Source: a virus
DNA length: 28,454 nucleotides
Direction: 5' to 3' (one strand)
IMG/VR virus record: IMGVR_UViG_3300007276_000216
Span: 1 to 28,454 of that record
Part shown: positions 6,571 to 14,928 of the stretch, piece after piece
How positions within the stretch are numbered: position 1 is the first letter of the stretch
Layout of the letters: every line of letters begins with the position of its first letter
Made by a program: the position numbers and the translations under genes
The notes under the pieces: generated by a model
Seen by the model: only the letters and a program-made list of their open reading frames with translations
Databases searched by the model: none
Told to the model about the DNA's origin: nothing

Positions 6571-8742
6571 ATGAAAATTATTAAGAAAGACGGTACTAGT
6601 CAAAATTTTAACCCAAATAAAGTATTGATTAGGATTAAAAGAACGGCCAAAAGCCTAAATTTAAAAGTTGATTCTGATAAGCTATCACAAAAAGTAATCC
6701 CACAGATTAAAGATGGAATGACCACAGACGATATTGATAACCTAGTTATCATTGAATCATTGGGTTCAGTCTACTTACATCCAGATTATTCGATGTTAGC
6801 ATCAGCTATTGAAATTGATATTACACAAAAGAATCATGAATATAAAGAATTTGATATTGAATTAGATTATTCAAGAGATTATACTTATGATTATTTAGCA
6901 TGGTCAACATTCAAGAAATCATATAGAAATGGTAATGAATTACCACAAGAAATGTATGGTAGAATTGCTACTGAATTAGCTGAAGATAAAAAATCAGCTC
7001 AGTATCTATATGAAATGCTTTCAACCAAGCAATTAAACTTTGCAACACCAATAAACTTAACCGCTGGAACTGGTGAGGGTAGTAATAGATTTATATCATG
7101 TGATATCAACTTTCTAAAAGAAGATAGTCTTGAAGGAATTATTGATACATTAGGTGAGTTAGCTAAATCATCTAAAGATGGTTCTGGTATTGGTATTTAT
7201 ATTGGTAATCTTAGAAGTTCTAAGAGTAAAGTAGGAGATTTTAACGGTAATGCCGCTGGTATCCCTAGATTTGCTGATTTGGCTCAAGGTATTGCTAGGT
7301 TTTTTAACCAAAGAGGTAGAAGAAATGGTGCATTTGCATTATATGCCCCAACTTGGCATAAAGATATAATTTCCCATTTAGAGTTAAGACTTAATGAAGG
7401 TGATGAAAGATTAAGAACTAGAGATATCTTTAATGGTGTTTGTATCGATGACTTATTTATGGAAGCTCTAACAGAGCAAAAAGATTATTACTTATTCTGC
7501 CCTAATGATATACTTAAAGCTGGCTTAAAACCTTTCTTTGAGTGTTCTCCTGATGAATTCAGGGAAGTATATCAACAAGCAGTTGATATGGGGTTAGGTG
7601 ATAAGATTGACCCAAGAACAATTTGGAATAAAATTCTTATGTCACAAGCATCAACTGGAACCCCATACGTTGTATTTATTGATTCTATTAATAGAAAAAA
7701 TATGCAAGAACATTTTGGACCAATTAAGAGTTCTAACTTATGTGTAGAAACTCTTTTATATGCTGATAAAGATGAAGTAGGTCAATGTGCTTTAGGTTCA
7801 ATACCATTAATGACTTGTGAGAACATTAGAGAAGCTTCTAGAGTTTTAAGTTATCATATTAATAGAGTAATTGATATTAACGTTTACTCTACTGAAAGGG
7901 CCAAAAAAGGTGGTTTAGGTCAAAGAACTATTGGAATTGGTGTGGCTGGATTAGCTGAGTACTTATACTCAAGAGGTATGAATTTTGAGTGTGAAGAAGG
8001 TAAAGAAGCATTCAGAGGTATTATGAGAGAAATATACTTAGGTGCTGTTCAAGGTTCACAAGAATATTATGCTAAACATAAGAAAACTTTTAGAGATTAT
8101 AATAAATCATTATATGCTAAAGGAATTTTTAACCCACAAAAATGGGGTGTTCATGAACATGAAATTGACATGAGTAAACCAGTTGCTAATAGTTTATTTA
8201 CAGCTCTTATGCCAACAGCTTCATCCTCTAACTTATTAGGTTGTACTGAAATGTTTGAAGTTCCACAAGGGGTAGTTTACAGAAGAAAATTAGATAAAGG
8301 TGAATTCGTTGTAGTTCAAAGAAATCTAGTTGAAGATTTAGAAGCGTTGGGTCTTTGGGATGATGATTTAGCTAAACGTATTGTTATGGCTGGTGGTACA
8401 ATTCAAGGTCTTTATGATATTCCAGAGGAACTTAGAGTTAAATATAAAACTGCTTATGAAGTTTCTCAAAAGAAGAGAATTGACATGATTAATCATGCGT
8501 TTCCATATATTGACCAATCAACATCACTAAATTTATATTACCCAGATGGTAACTTTACAAAATTATCTGCGGCATTAATACATGGATGGAAGATAGGTAA
8601 TAAAACTGGTGTTTATTACACTAGGGTACTTAAAAAAGATGCTGAAACGACATCCGATTTATTTAAAAGAAAAGATATTATATTACCAAGTACACAAAAA
8701 CCTGATGAATCAGATTTTGAGTGTATAGGTTGTTCAGCTTAA
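6571..8742 (+). CDS. nrdA: Ribonucleotide reductase class Ia, alpha (catalytic) subunit
   Basis: This 723-aa protein reduces ribonucleoside diphosphates. An ATP-cone allosteric domain fills about residues 1-90. In the barrel, C177 (FISCD) and C406 (GQCALGS) are the reducing pair, C391 is the thiyl radical Cys in the NLCVE motif (389-393) with N389 and E393, and Y682/Y683 are the radical-transfer tyrosines. The C-terminal ECIGCSA carries the CxxC shuttle (C718, C721) that is re-reduced by thioredoxin or glutaredoxin. The gene appears intact and is the last of its module, followed by a terminator. The order nrdB then nrdA is the reverse of T4. Confidence 0.94.
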   Translation: MKIIKKDGTSQNFNPNKVLIRIKRTAKSLNLKVDSDKLSQKVIPQIKDGMTTDDIDNLVIIESLGSVYLHPDYSMLASAIEIDITQKNHEYKEFDIELDYSRDYTYDYLAWSTFKKSYRNGNELPQEMYGRIATELAEDKKSAQYLYEMLSTKQLNFATPINLTAGTGEGSNRFISCDINFLKEDSLEGIIDTLGELAKSSKDGSGIGIYIGNLRSSKSKVGDFNGNAAGIPRFADLAQGIARFFNQRGRRNGAFALYAPTWHKDIISHLELRLNEGDERLRTRDIFNGVCIDDLFMEALTEQKDYYLFCPNDILKAGLKPFFECSPDEFREVYQQAVDMGLGDKIDPRTIWNKILMSQASTGTPYVVFIDSINRKNMQEHFGPIKSSNLCVETLLYADKDEVGQCALGSIPLMTCENIREASRVLSYHINRVIDINVYSTERAKKGGLGQRTIGIGVAGLAEYLYSRGMNFECEEGKEAFRGIMREIYLGAVQGSQEYYAKHKKTFRDYNKSLYAKGIFNPQKWGVHEHEIDMSKPVANSLFTALMPTASSSNLLGCTEMFEVPQGVVYRRKLDKGEFVVVQRNLVEDLEALGLWDDDLAKRIVMAGGTIQGLYDIPEELRVKYKTAYEVSQKKRIDMINHAFPYIDQSTSLNLYYPDGNFTKLSAALIHGWKIGNKTGVYYTRVLKKDAETTSDLFKRKDIILPSTQKPDESDFECIGCSA

Positions 8743-8763
8743 AATATTTTATCATAATGGAAT

Positions 8764-8795
8764 AAAGGGTGTGACTTTCGGGTTACGCCTTTTTT
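8764..8795 (+). terminator. Intrinsic terminator after nrdA
   Basis: AAAGGGTGTGAC (8764-8775 region) pairs with GTTACGCCTTTT (8782-8793) through 12 pairs, three of them G-U, around a 6-nt loop, with T continuing to 8795. It closes the replication and nucleotide module and separates it from the structural genes. Confidence 0.85.
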
Positions 8796-8808
8796 AGTTT
8801 AAAACTTT

Positions 8809-8826
8809 ATTTATTGATATTTATTA
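8809..8826 (+). promoter_or_regulatory. Degenerate copy of the late promoter-like element before gene 25
   Basis: TTATTGATATTTATTA resembles the TTATcTTATATTTATA element found before genes 6 and the tail fibre. It lies between the nrdA terminator and the gene 25 start, where a promoter is required. The match is imperfect and the DNA is AT-rich. Confidence 0.4.
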
Positions 8827-8839
8827 GTAAATTATAGAT

Positions 8840-9223
8840 ATGGCCAATAAAAGTATCAATATTGACTTTCCCTTTCGAGATAGTAGAGAAGGTTTCTTTT
8901 TAAAATTGAATACAGAAGATTCTAAAGCAATTAAAGCTGATTTAATCCACCTTATTTTAACTAATAAAGGTGAACGTTTATATTTACCAGACTTTGGAAC
9001 TAATCTACGTAAGTATTTATTCAATCCATATGATGGAATCACCGAAGATGAAATTAAATCAGAAATAAGTGAAGCTGTTAAGAAGTATATTCCAAACTTA
9101 AAAATCAACTCAATTACATTCGAAGAAGCCCCACAAAGTCAGTACGGTGCTCTAGTTAGGTTAGACTACACTGTAACGGAAGATGTGTTTGAAAGTCGTG
9201 ATTTTGTAATTATCCAACTTTAA
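8840..9223 (+). CDS. 25: Baseplate wedge protein, gp25/lysozyme-like family
   Basis: This 127-aa protein (T4 gp25 is 132 aa) belongs to the GPW/gp25 family, a central part of the baseplate wedge that primes sheath assembly. Diagnostic features are the N-terminal INIDFPF strand, the block LTNKGERLYLPDFGTNLRKY (residues 40-59) and the following LFNPYDGITEDEIKSEI helix region, all very typical of the family. Despite the family name, lytic activity is not expected. It is followed by a hairpin that overlaps its stop codon and by the gene 6 promoter-like element, so it may be its own small transcription unit. Confidence 0.9.
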   Translation: MANKSINIDFPFRDSREGFFLKLNTEDSKAIKADLIHLILTNKGERLYLPDFGTNLRKYLFNPYDGITEDEIKSEISEAVKKYIPNLKINSITFEEAPQSQYGALVRLDYTVTEDVFESRDFVIIQL

Positions 9224-9244
9224 CTTTATTTTGTTAAGTTTTTT
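9216..9244 (+). terminator. Probable terminator overlapping the gene 25 stop codon
   Basis: AACTTTAAC (9216-9224, with one bulged T) pairs with GTTAAGTT (9233-9240) around an 8-nt loop and is followed by TTTT. The gene 25 stop codon (TAA, 9221-9223) is inside the left arm, so translating ribosomes could influence folding. The stem is AT-rich and moderate in strength. Confidence 0.55.
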
Positions 9245-9261
9245 ATTATCTTATATTTATA
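9245..9261 (+). promoter_or_regulatory. Late promoter-like element before gene 6
   Basis: ATTATCTTATATTTATA is identical over 17 nt to the element before the tail-fibre gene (25273-25289). It lies 15 nt before the gene 6 ATG, immediately after a hairpin. Its core TATTTATA is the reverse complement of the T4 late promoter core TATAAATA. Promoter function is inferred from recurrence and position. Confidence 0.6.
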
Positions 9262-9276
9262 ATAAAAAACATTACA

Positions 9277-11103
9277 ATGGCAAAAGGTATAGCATACTCA
9301 AGTAGAAATTTCGCTGATATTAGAACAGAATTAGTAGATTTTGTTAAACAATACTATCCAGACATATTATCAGATTTTAACGATGCCTCAATAGGTATGT
9401 TATTAATAGAGCTTAATGCTGCTGTTAGTGATATGTTATCTGTTAATACTGATAGAGCATTTCAAGAAACACAAATCGATTATGCAGAGCAAAGAAACTC
9501 TGTATTATCCATGGCAAGAACATTTGGTCTTAAAGTACCAGGTAAACGACCATCTATAAGTATTGTAGATTTTTCAGTAACAGTTCCTGTTTTCGGTGAT
9601 ACTTTTGATGTAAGATATGCACCAATAATTAGAGTTGGTACACAGGTATCTGGTGGCGGTAAAGTATTTGAAACACTAGATGATATTGACTTTGCAAGTC
9701 CATTCACTTCAGGTGGAATCCCAAATAGATTAATAATTCCTAATTTAGATAGTAATAGTAATATAATAAGTTACACATTAACTAAAAGGGAAATTGTTTT
9801 AAATGGTATTACAAAAACATTTACAAAAACGATTTCAAATGCTGAAGTAGTACCTTTTTATGAATTGGTATTACCAGATAATGATATATTATCAATAACT
9901 TCAGTAATTACAAAAACAGGTACAAATTTTTCAAGTAGTCCTACTATCGATGAATTTTTAGATTTCGATAATAGATGGTTTGAAGTTGATGCTTTAGCTG
10001 AAGATACAAAATTTATTGAAGATACTGCGGCAGTATCAGATAATGGTGGAATTAGACCTGGTAAATGGGTTAGAATTACTAGAAAATTCATAAAAGAATA
10101 TACTGATAATGGTTTTATAAAATTAATTTTTGGTAGCGGAAATCAAGATGTTTCTCAATTAGACGATTTTAACGTAGATAATTCTTTAAGTAGTAGAATT
10201 GGTGACTTTATCAATAATCTATCGTTAGGGGAGACTTTAAAAGCCAATACAACTGTTTATATACAATATAGAGTTGGTGGTGGGTCTAATACAAATTTAG
10301 GTTCCAATACAATAACATCTATTAACCTAGTAGATATGTTTGTTAATGGACCAGATAATACAATTAATACTTCTATTAGACAATCATTAACGGTTAATAA
10401 CCCTGTACCAGCTTTAGGTGGTAGAGATGAACCTTCAGTTGATGAAATCAGACAGTTAGTTAAATATAATTTCTCAGCACAAAATAGAGCGGTGACAATT
10501 AAAGATTACCAATCTAGAGTAAGTTTAATGCCAGGTGAATTTGGGGTTCCTTTTAGAACTGGTGTATTTGAAGAGCAAAACAAAATTATGGTTTACATAT
10601 TAGGTTTAAATTCTTCAGGTAAACTTTCAAATTCATCTACTAATACACTTAAACAAAACATTTCAAATTATCTGGCAGATTATAAAATGCTTAATGATTA
10701 TGTTGTTATTGGTGATGGTAGAATTATTAATCTAGGATTTGAATTCGATTTATTAATCGAAAAAGATTACCCACAATCACAAATAATTTCAAGTGTGATT
10801 CGTAGTGTAAGAGAATTCATGGATATTAATAAACATTATATGGGTGAGAATGTATACTTAGGTCAATTAATAGAAAATGTAAATAATGTTGGTGGTGTAA
10901 CCAACGTAATCGAAATTAGAGTTTTTAATAAAGTTGGTGAAGGTGTTTATTCAATGAATGAAATTGAACAACCTTACGTTGATGATGAAACAAAAGAAAT
11001 CTCAATTTCTGACCAATACACATTGTTCGGAAATCCGATTGGAATGTTTGAAATTAAATTCCCTGAAAAAGATATAAAAATAAGAGTTAAAACAGCGCAA
11101 TAA
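9277..11103 (+). CDS. 6: Baseplate wedge protein, gp6/J-like
   Basis: This 608-aa protein (T4 gp6 is 660 aa) would form the ring of the inner baseplate that joins the wedges. The N-terminal region FADIRTELVDFVKQYYP ... SIGMLLIELNAAVSDMLSVNTDRAF is typical of gp6/baseplate J proteins, and a second family signature, DEIRQLVKYNFSAQNRAVTIKDY (from about residue 386), lies in the second half. The order 25 then 6 matches the functional pairing of the T4 wedge. It is preceded by a promoter-like element and stops one base before the next ATG, so the genes downstream are probably co-transcribed with it. Confidence 0.88.
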   Translation: MAKGIAYSSRNFADIRTELVDFVKQYYPDILSDFNDASIGMLLIELNAAVSDMLSVNTDRAFQETQIDYAEQRNSVLSMARTFGLKVPGKRPSISIVDFSVTVPVFGDTFDVRYAPIIRVGTQVSGGGKVFETLDDIDFASPFTSGGIPNRLIIPNLDSNSNIISYTLTKREIVLNGITKTFTKTISNAEVVPFYELVLPDNDILSITSVITKTGTNFSSSPTIDEFLDFDNRWFEVDALAEDTKFIEDTAAVSDNGGIRPGKWVRITRKFIKEYTDNGFIKLIFGSGNQDVSQLDDFNVDNSLSSRIGDFINNLSLGETLKANTTVYIQYRVGGGSNTNLGSNTITSINLVDMFVNGPDNTINTSIRQSLTVNNPVPALGGRDEPSVDEIRQLVKYNFSAQNRAVTIKDYQSRVSLMPGEFGVPFRTGVFEEQNKIMVYILGLNSSGKLSNSSTNTLKQNISNYLADYKMLNDYVVIGDGRIINLGFEFDLLIEKDYPQSQIISSVIRSVREFMDINKHYMGENVYLGQLIENVNNVGGVTNVIEIRVFNKVGEGVYSMNEIEQPYVDDETKEISISDQYTLFGNPIGMFEIKFPEKDIKIRVKTAQ

Positions 11104-11104
11104 T

Positions 11105-11416
11105 ATGGGATGTGGATGTAAAGGTGATTTTCAAAACGATGAGTTTATTGGAAAGGAAAATAGTGAGTTAACCCTAAGTGGTAAATTATTAAGAATTCCA
11201 GCGGGAATTATATTAACATTAATTTATGTTGTGTTATCTCCATTTATCTTATTTTATATTTGGTGGTTAGCAATAAGATATATATTTGGTCACAAAGCTG
11301 TGATGTTTGCTTTCTTAAAGAAATTTCAAAAATATAAAGAAAAAGAAGAAGATGATTTTGATGAAGATTTCAACGAAGAAGATTATGAATTAGTAGGTGT
11401 AGAAGTAATTAAATAA
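11105..11416 (+). CDS. Small membrane protein within the baseplate operon
   Basis: This 103-aa protein is of unknown family. The N-terminus MGCGCKGDFQND is Cys/Gly-rich without a lipobox. Residues about 31-61 are strongly hydrophobic, with a Pro at 46, and could be one long helix or a tight two-helix hairpin. A basic stretch follows (LKKFQKYKEK), then a very acidic tail (EEDDFDEDFNEEDYE). It starts one base after the gene 6 stop, and its stop overlaps the next start (TAATG), so its expression is tied to baseplate genes. A holin-like, membrane-anchoring or baseplate-assembly role are all possible; none is shown. Confidence 0.8.
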   Translation: MGCGCKGDFQNDEFIGKENSELTLSGKLLRIPAGIILTLIYVVLSPFILFYIWWLAIRYIFGHKAVMFAFLKKFQKYKEKEEDDFDEDFNEEDYELVGVEVIK

Positions 11417-14400
11417 TGTCAAGAAATATAAGAATCCGTACCGAACCAAATGGTGGTGATAATAGTGTTAAAATTCAATTAAATCAAGATTTTGATTTTC
11501 TTGAAATTTTATCATTAAAAATATCACAAGAAGATGTATACCGTAGTTTTTACTCAAATTATGGTGTGGTAGTTGGGCGTGTAATAATGAATAGTGGTGT
11601 TGGAGTTCCTAATGCTAGAGTTTCAATCTTTATTCCTTTAACTGATGAAGATGCTCAAGACCCAGAAATTTCAACCTTATATCCATATTCAGATTTACAA
11701 GTTTTAAGTGAAGAAGGTATTAGATATAATACATTACCTAAAGATGCACAAAGTGAGTGTCATGCACCAATTGGTACATTCCCAACTAAAAGGGAATTAA
11801 TTGATAACCCAGAGCTTTTTGAGGTATATAAAAAATATTATAAATATACAACAACAACTAACGGTGCTGGTGACTTTATGTTATTTGGTGTTCCAGTTGG
11901 TAATCATATATTAAATGTGGATGTGGATTTATCAGATATTGGAATATTTTCACAAAGACCTTATGATTTTATAGAACAAGGTAATCCTAAAAAATTATTT
12001 GATTCACCAACCAAATTTAAAGCTGGTAATAATCTTAATAATTTAACGCAAGTTAAAAATAGACAACTTGGTGTTAATGTAATTCCATTTTGGGGTGAAC
12101 AAGAAGCTAAAGAAGTCGGTATTAGTAGAATTGATATTGATTTAAATTATAATATACAACCACAAGCAATCTTCACTGGTTCAATATTTGGGGATAATGA
12201 AAAAAATAGTGTAAATAAAAACTGTAGACCTAGAAAAAAGATGGGTAGAGTTTGTGAAATGGGTGAAGGGTCTGGTACTATTGAAATCTTAAGGAAAACA
12301 TTATTTGGTGAAGTTGAAAAATTAGATATTGAAGGTGGTCAATTAATTAATGATAATGGTGTTTGGGCATTTCAAGTTCCAATGAATTTAGACTATATGA
12401 TTACTAATGAGTTTGGTAGATTAGTTCCAACTGATAACCCAAATAAAGGAATCGCAACTAGAACTAGGGTTAGATTTAAAGTATCATTAAATGAAACAGG
12501 TGGTAGTGGTAGATTAAGAACTAAAGCTAAATATTTAATACCTCATAATCCAGAAAGGGAAGATGAAGTTGATTATTCTTTTGATGAATCAACATCTGAT
12601 ATCCATTTTAGAGATATGTATTGGAATAAAATATATACAGTTAAAAATCACATTGCTAGATATCAGAAAAATTCTAATAAGGAAAATAGAAATTTTATAG
12701 GGTTTAAAGATGTTGATAATTGTGTAGGTCTTAAAAATCCTATACCATTTAATAAATTAGATACTGATTTTAATCCAGTTTATACAATCTTATGTCTAAT
12801 AATATCATTTATAATTGAGATATTATCAATTATAAATAATATTATTAGTTTTCAAATTAAAATACTTGGTGTTAAAATTAGACCATTTTGTTGGATAGGT
12901 TGTATTAGAATAACATGTCCAATTACTGATGTGAAATATACACCTGGTTGTAGAAATCGATGTAGTAGTACGGGTAATAATAGTAAGAGTGAAACATTAG
13001 ATTGTTTCCAAATAGCTTTAGCTGAAACACTTAATGTATTTGAATTTGATTTTTATAATGAATGGATAAATGGTGCGTTATACCCGTTTTTATTAAAATA
13101 TAAAAAGAATAAAAGTGATGAGAAATTTTGCGGTGAAATAGACGGTGGTGGTGAAGATAGTAATGGACTTGATAATAATAAGTTGGTAAACACCAACCCA
13201 GATAATGGTAGAGTCAGTGATAGTCAAGCTATTAGTATTCATGAGGGTGTTATTGTTAGTTATGAAGATGAATTATTTTATAAGCCCTTAACAAGTGGGC
13301 GTGTGAGAAGTGATGGTATTGGCGGTGTTGGTGGTGCTAAATTATATGCGACTGATTTATATAATTTAGGTGCGGTATTTGATTGTGATTGGCAAGCTTT
13401 ACCAAAAGTGCAACCAGAATTAATTGCAACAACATATCAAATCCCACCATTTGTTAATGAAAGGGATGAAGCTGGTCAAATTACTGTTACAGGTTTAGTC
13501 CCTTTATTATTCGATATTTCATGTACAAATATTAAAGTTAATAATACACAATCTAGGTCTATTAGAAGGATATGTGAAATAGGTGTGGGTCTTGATGAAG
13601 ATGATACAAGAAACACCGCAATTGATAATGCTGATATTGATGATGAATTAATACGTTCACAATTGATTAAATTAAATGACCCTAATTATGCATTTGATGA
13701 TATCGATTTAATCGACTCAAAATTTAATTCATCACAATATAATTCATATAGAGCTAAAACTAAAATTGGTGCTCTTGAACAGTTCAACAATTCATTTTAT
13801 TTCTATTTCGGAACTAAACCAAATAATTCTGCTTTAGATTTAATGAATAGTAAATATTTTACTTCTTGTAGTAGATTGCCTAAAATTATAATTAATATAA
13901 CTGGTATTATTTCAGATGTAACAACAGTTAATGGTACCGATGGGTCAATTAATATTACAGTACAAGGTGGTGCGCCAGATTATACATATGAATGGTATAA
14001 AACTGATAATCCTCAAATACCTTTAAGTGATACTGAAGATGTTGGTAATTTATCAGCTGGTAGTTATTTTGTAATAGTTACTGATAGTAATGGTGTTTCA
14101 GTTAAAAAAACATTTATTGTTAGAGGGTTATTAAAATTAGAAGCTAATATTACAACAAGAAATTCACAATCAACAACCGCTAATAATGGGATTATTTATA
14201 TTAACTCAATTACAGGTGGAATTGGGCCTTATGATATAACAATATTAAAAACAAGTACCCCAGCTGGGTTTACTTCAACACAACTTGATATTCCATATGC
14301 AACATTATTTGAAGGTTTAGATGATGGAATTTATGATATAACGGTAAGTGATAGTAATACGGATGAACCTCAAATTTCTGGTTATACTAGAACGATTGCG

Positions 14401-14928
14401 GTTCCAACTCAATTATTAGTAACTCCATTTTCAACACCAACTAATTGTGTTGAATTTAATGATGGTCAAGTTAGACTTAAAATAGAAGGTGGTACACCTT
14501 TTTATTCGGTTGAATTTTCATCAGTGACCACATCTACCTTTACAGGTTCTACATATAGTTCTGATATTACATATCCAGACCCAGATGTGGTAGCTGCTTT
14601 TGTAATATTTGAAGATTTACCACCAGGTGCTTATAGATTTTTAGTGGTTGATGAATTTGGTCAAAAATACCCTCCAAGTGGGATACCACAAGAAGTTGTT
14701 GTGGAAGATACGCCCGAACCAGGTCTAAATAGGTTGAATTCCACCACGTTAGGTGCATATAATTTAGTTGAAGGTGTTGAATATACTTTACAAAAGGGTG
14801 GTACCGATGTAGAAACAGGGATAATAGGTCCAGCAGATGGGTCATTAACTCTAGGGGGTCATCTTAAAAGTTCAGATAGATATCAAATAATAAGTCAATT
14901 TGGTTGTGCGAGTGATACGATAGAATAA
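11416..14928 (+). CDS. Large multidomain baseplate/tail protein with SprB-like repeats
   Basis: This 1170-aa protein sits where T4 has gp7 (1032 aa), but I see no clear gp7 similarity. Residues 1-40 carry a short pattern shared with three downstream proteins. Residues about 50-175 resemble a carboxypeptidase-regulatory-like beta-sandwich (GVVVGRV, GVPNARVSIF, later TTTTNGAGDFMLFGVPVGNH) with an inserted loop. Residues about 454-480 are a hydrophobic, membrane-like stretch, followed by a cluster of six Cys (from about 492). Residues about 825-1100 are three tandem Ig-like domains; the first matches SprB repeats well (NGTDGSINITVQGGAPDYTY ... LSAGSYFVIVTDSNG), the others more loosely. A 70-residue tail ends the protein. 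It is probably an outer baseplate component; the exact T4 equivalent is uncertain. Confidence 0.78.
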   Translation: MSRNIRIRTEPNGGDNSVKIQLNQDFDFLEILSLKISQEDVYRSFYSNYGVVVGRVIMNSGVGVPNARVSIFIPLTDEDAQDPEISTLYPYSDLQVLSEEGIRYNTLPKDAQSECHAPIGTFPTKRELIDNPELFEVYKKYYKYTTTTNGAGDFMLFGVPVGNHILNVDVDLSDIGIFSQRPYDFIEQGNPKKLFDSPTKFKAGNNLNNLTQVKNRQLGVNVIPFWGEQEAKEVGISRIDIDLNYNIQPQAIFTGSIFGDNEKNSVNKNCRPRKKMGRVCEMGEGSGTIEILRKTLFGEVEKLDIEGGQLINDNGVWAFQVPMNLDYMITNEFGRLVPTDNPNKGIATRTRVRFKVSLNETGGSGRLRTKAKYLIPHNPEREDEVDYSFDESTSDIHFRDMYWNKIYTVKNHIARYQKNSNKENRNFIGFKDVDNCVGLKNPIPFNKLDTDFNPVYTILCLIISFIIEILSIINNIISFQIKILGVKIRPFCWIGCIRITCPITDVKYTPGCRNRCSSTGNNSKSETLDCFQIALAETLNVFEFDFYNEWINGALYPFLLKYKKNKSDEKFCGEIDGGGEDSNGLDNNKLVNTNPDNGRVSDSQAISIHEGVIVSYEDELFYKPLTSGRVRSDGIGGVGGAKLYATDLYNLGAVFDCDWQALPKVQPELIATTYQIPPFVNERDEAGQITVTGLVPLLFDISCTNIKVNNTQSRSIRRICEIGVGLDEDDTRNTAIDNADIDDELIRSQLIKLNDPNYAFDDIDLIDSKFNSSQYNSYRAKTKIGALEQFNNSFYFYFGTKPNNSALDLMNSKYFTSCSRLPKIIINITGIISDVTTVNGTDGSINITVQGGAPDYTYEWYKTDNPQIPLSDTEDVGNLSAGSYFVIVTDSNGVSVKKTFIVRGLLKLEANITTRNSQSTTANNGIIYINSITGGIGPYDITILKTSTPAGFTSTQLDIPYATLFEGLDDGIYDITVSDSNTDEPQISGYTRTIAVPTQLLVTPFSTPTNCVEFNDGQVRLKIEGGTPFYSVEFSSVTTSTFTGSTYSSDITYPDPDVVAAFVIFEDLPPGAYRFLVVDEFGQKYPPSGIPQEVVVEDTPEPGLNRLNSTTLGAYNLVEGVEYTLQKGGTDVETGIIGPADGSLTLGGHLKSSDRYQIISQFGCASDTIE
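13888..14719 (+). repeat. Three tandem SprB-like/Ig-like domain repeats (protein level)
   Basis: Three domains of roughly 80-100 codons lie near residues 825-904, 904-996 and 996-1100 of the 1170-aa protein. Each has the sequence order 'DG-I-hydrophobic ... GG-P-Y ... F/L-L-aG-Y-x-V-x-D'. They are diverged at DNA level, so they are old duplications or separate acquisitions rather than recent copies. Confidence 0.65.

Noticed and set aside
5590-8742. Introns, inteins or homing endonucleases in nrdB/nrdA, as in T4 and relatives
   Set aside because: Both genes are continuous, of normal length, and carry all catalytic motifs in order.
8840-9223. A lysozyme function for the gp25-like protein
   Set aside because: The family name is historical. 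The sequence matches the baseplate wedge group, and no catalytic pair can be argued from the sequence.
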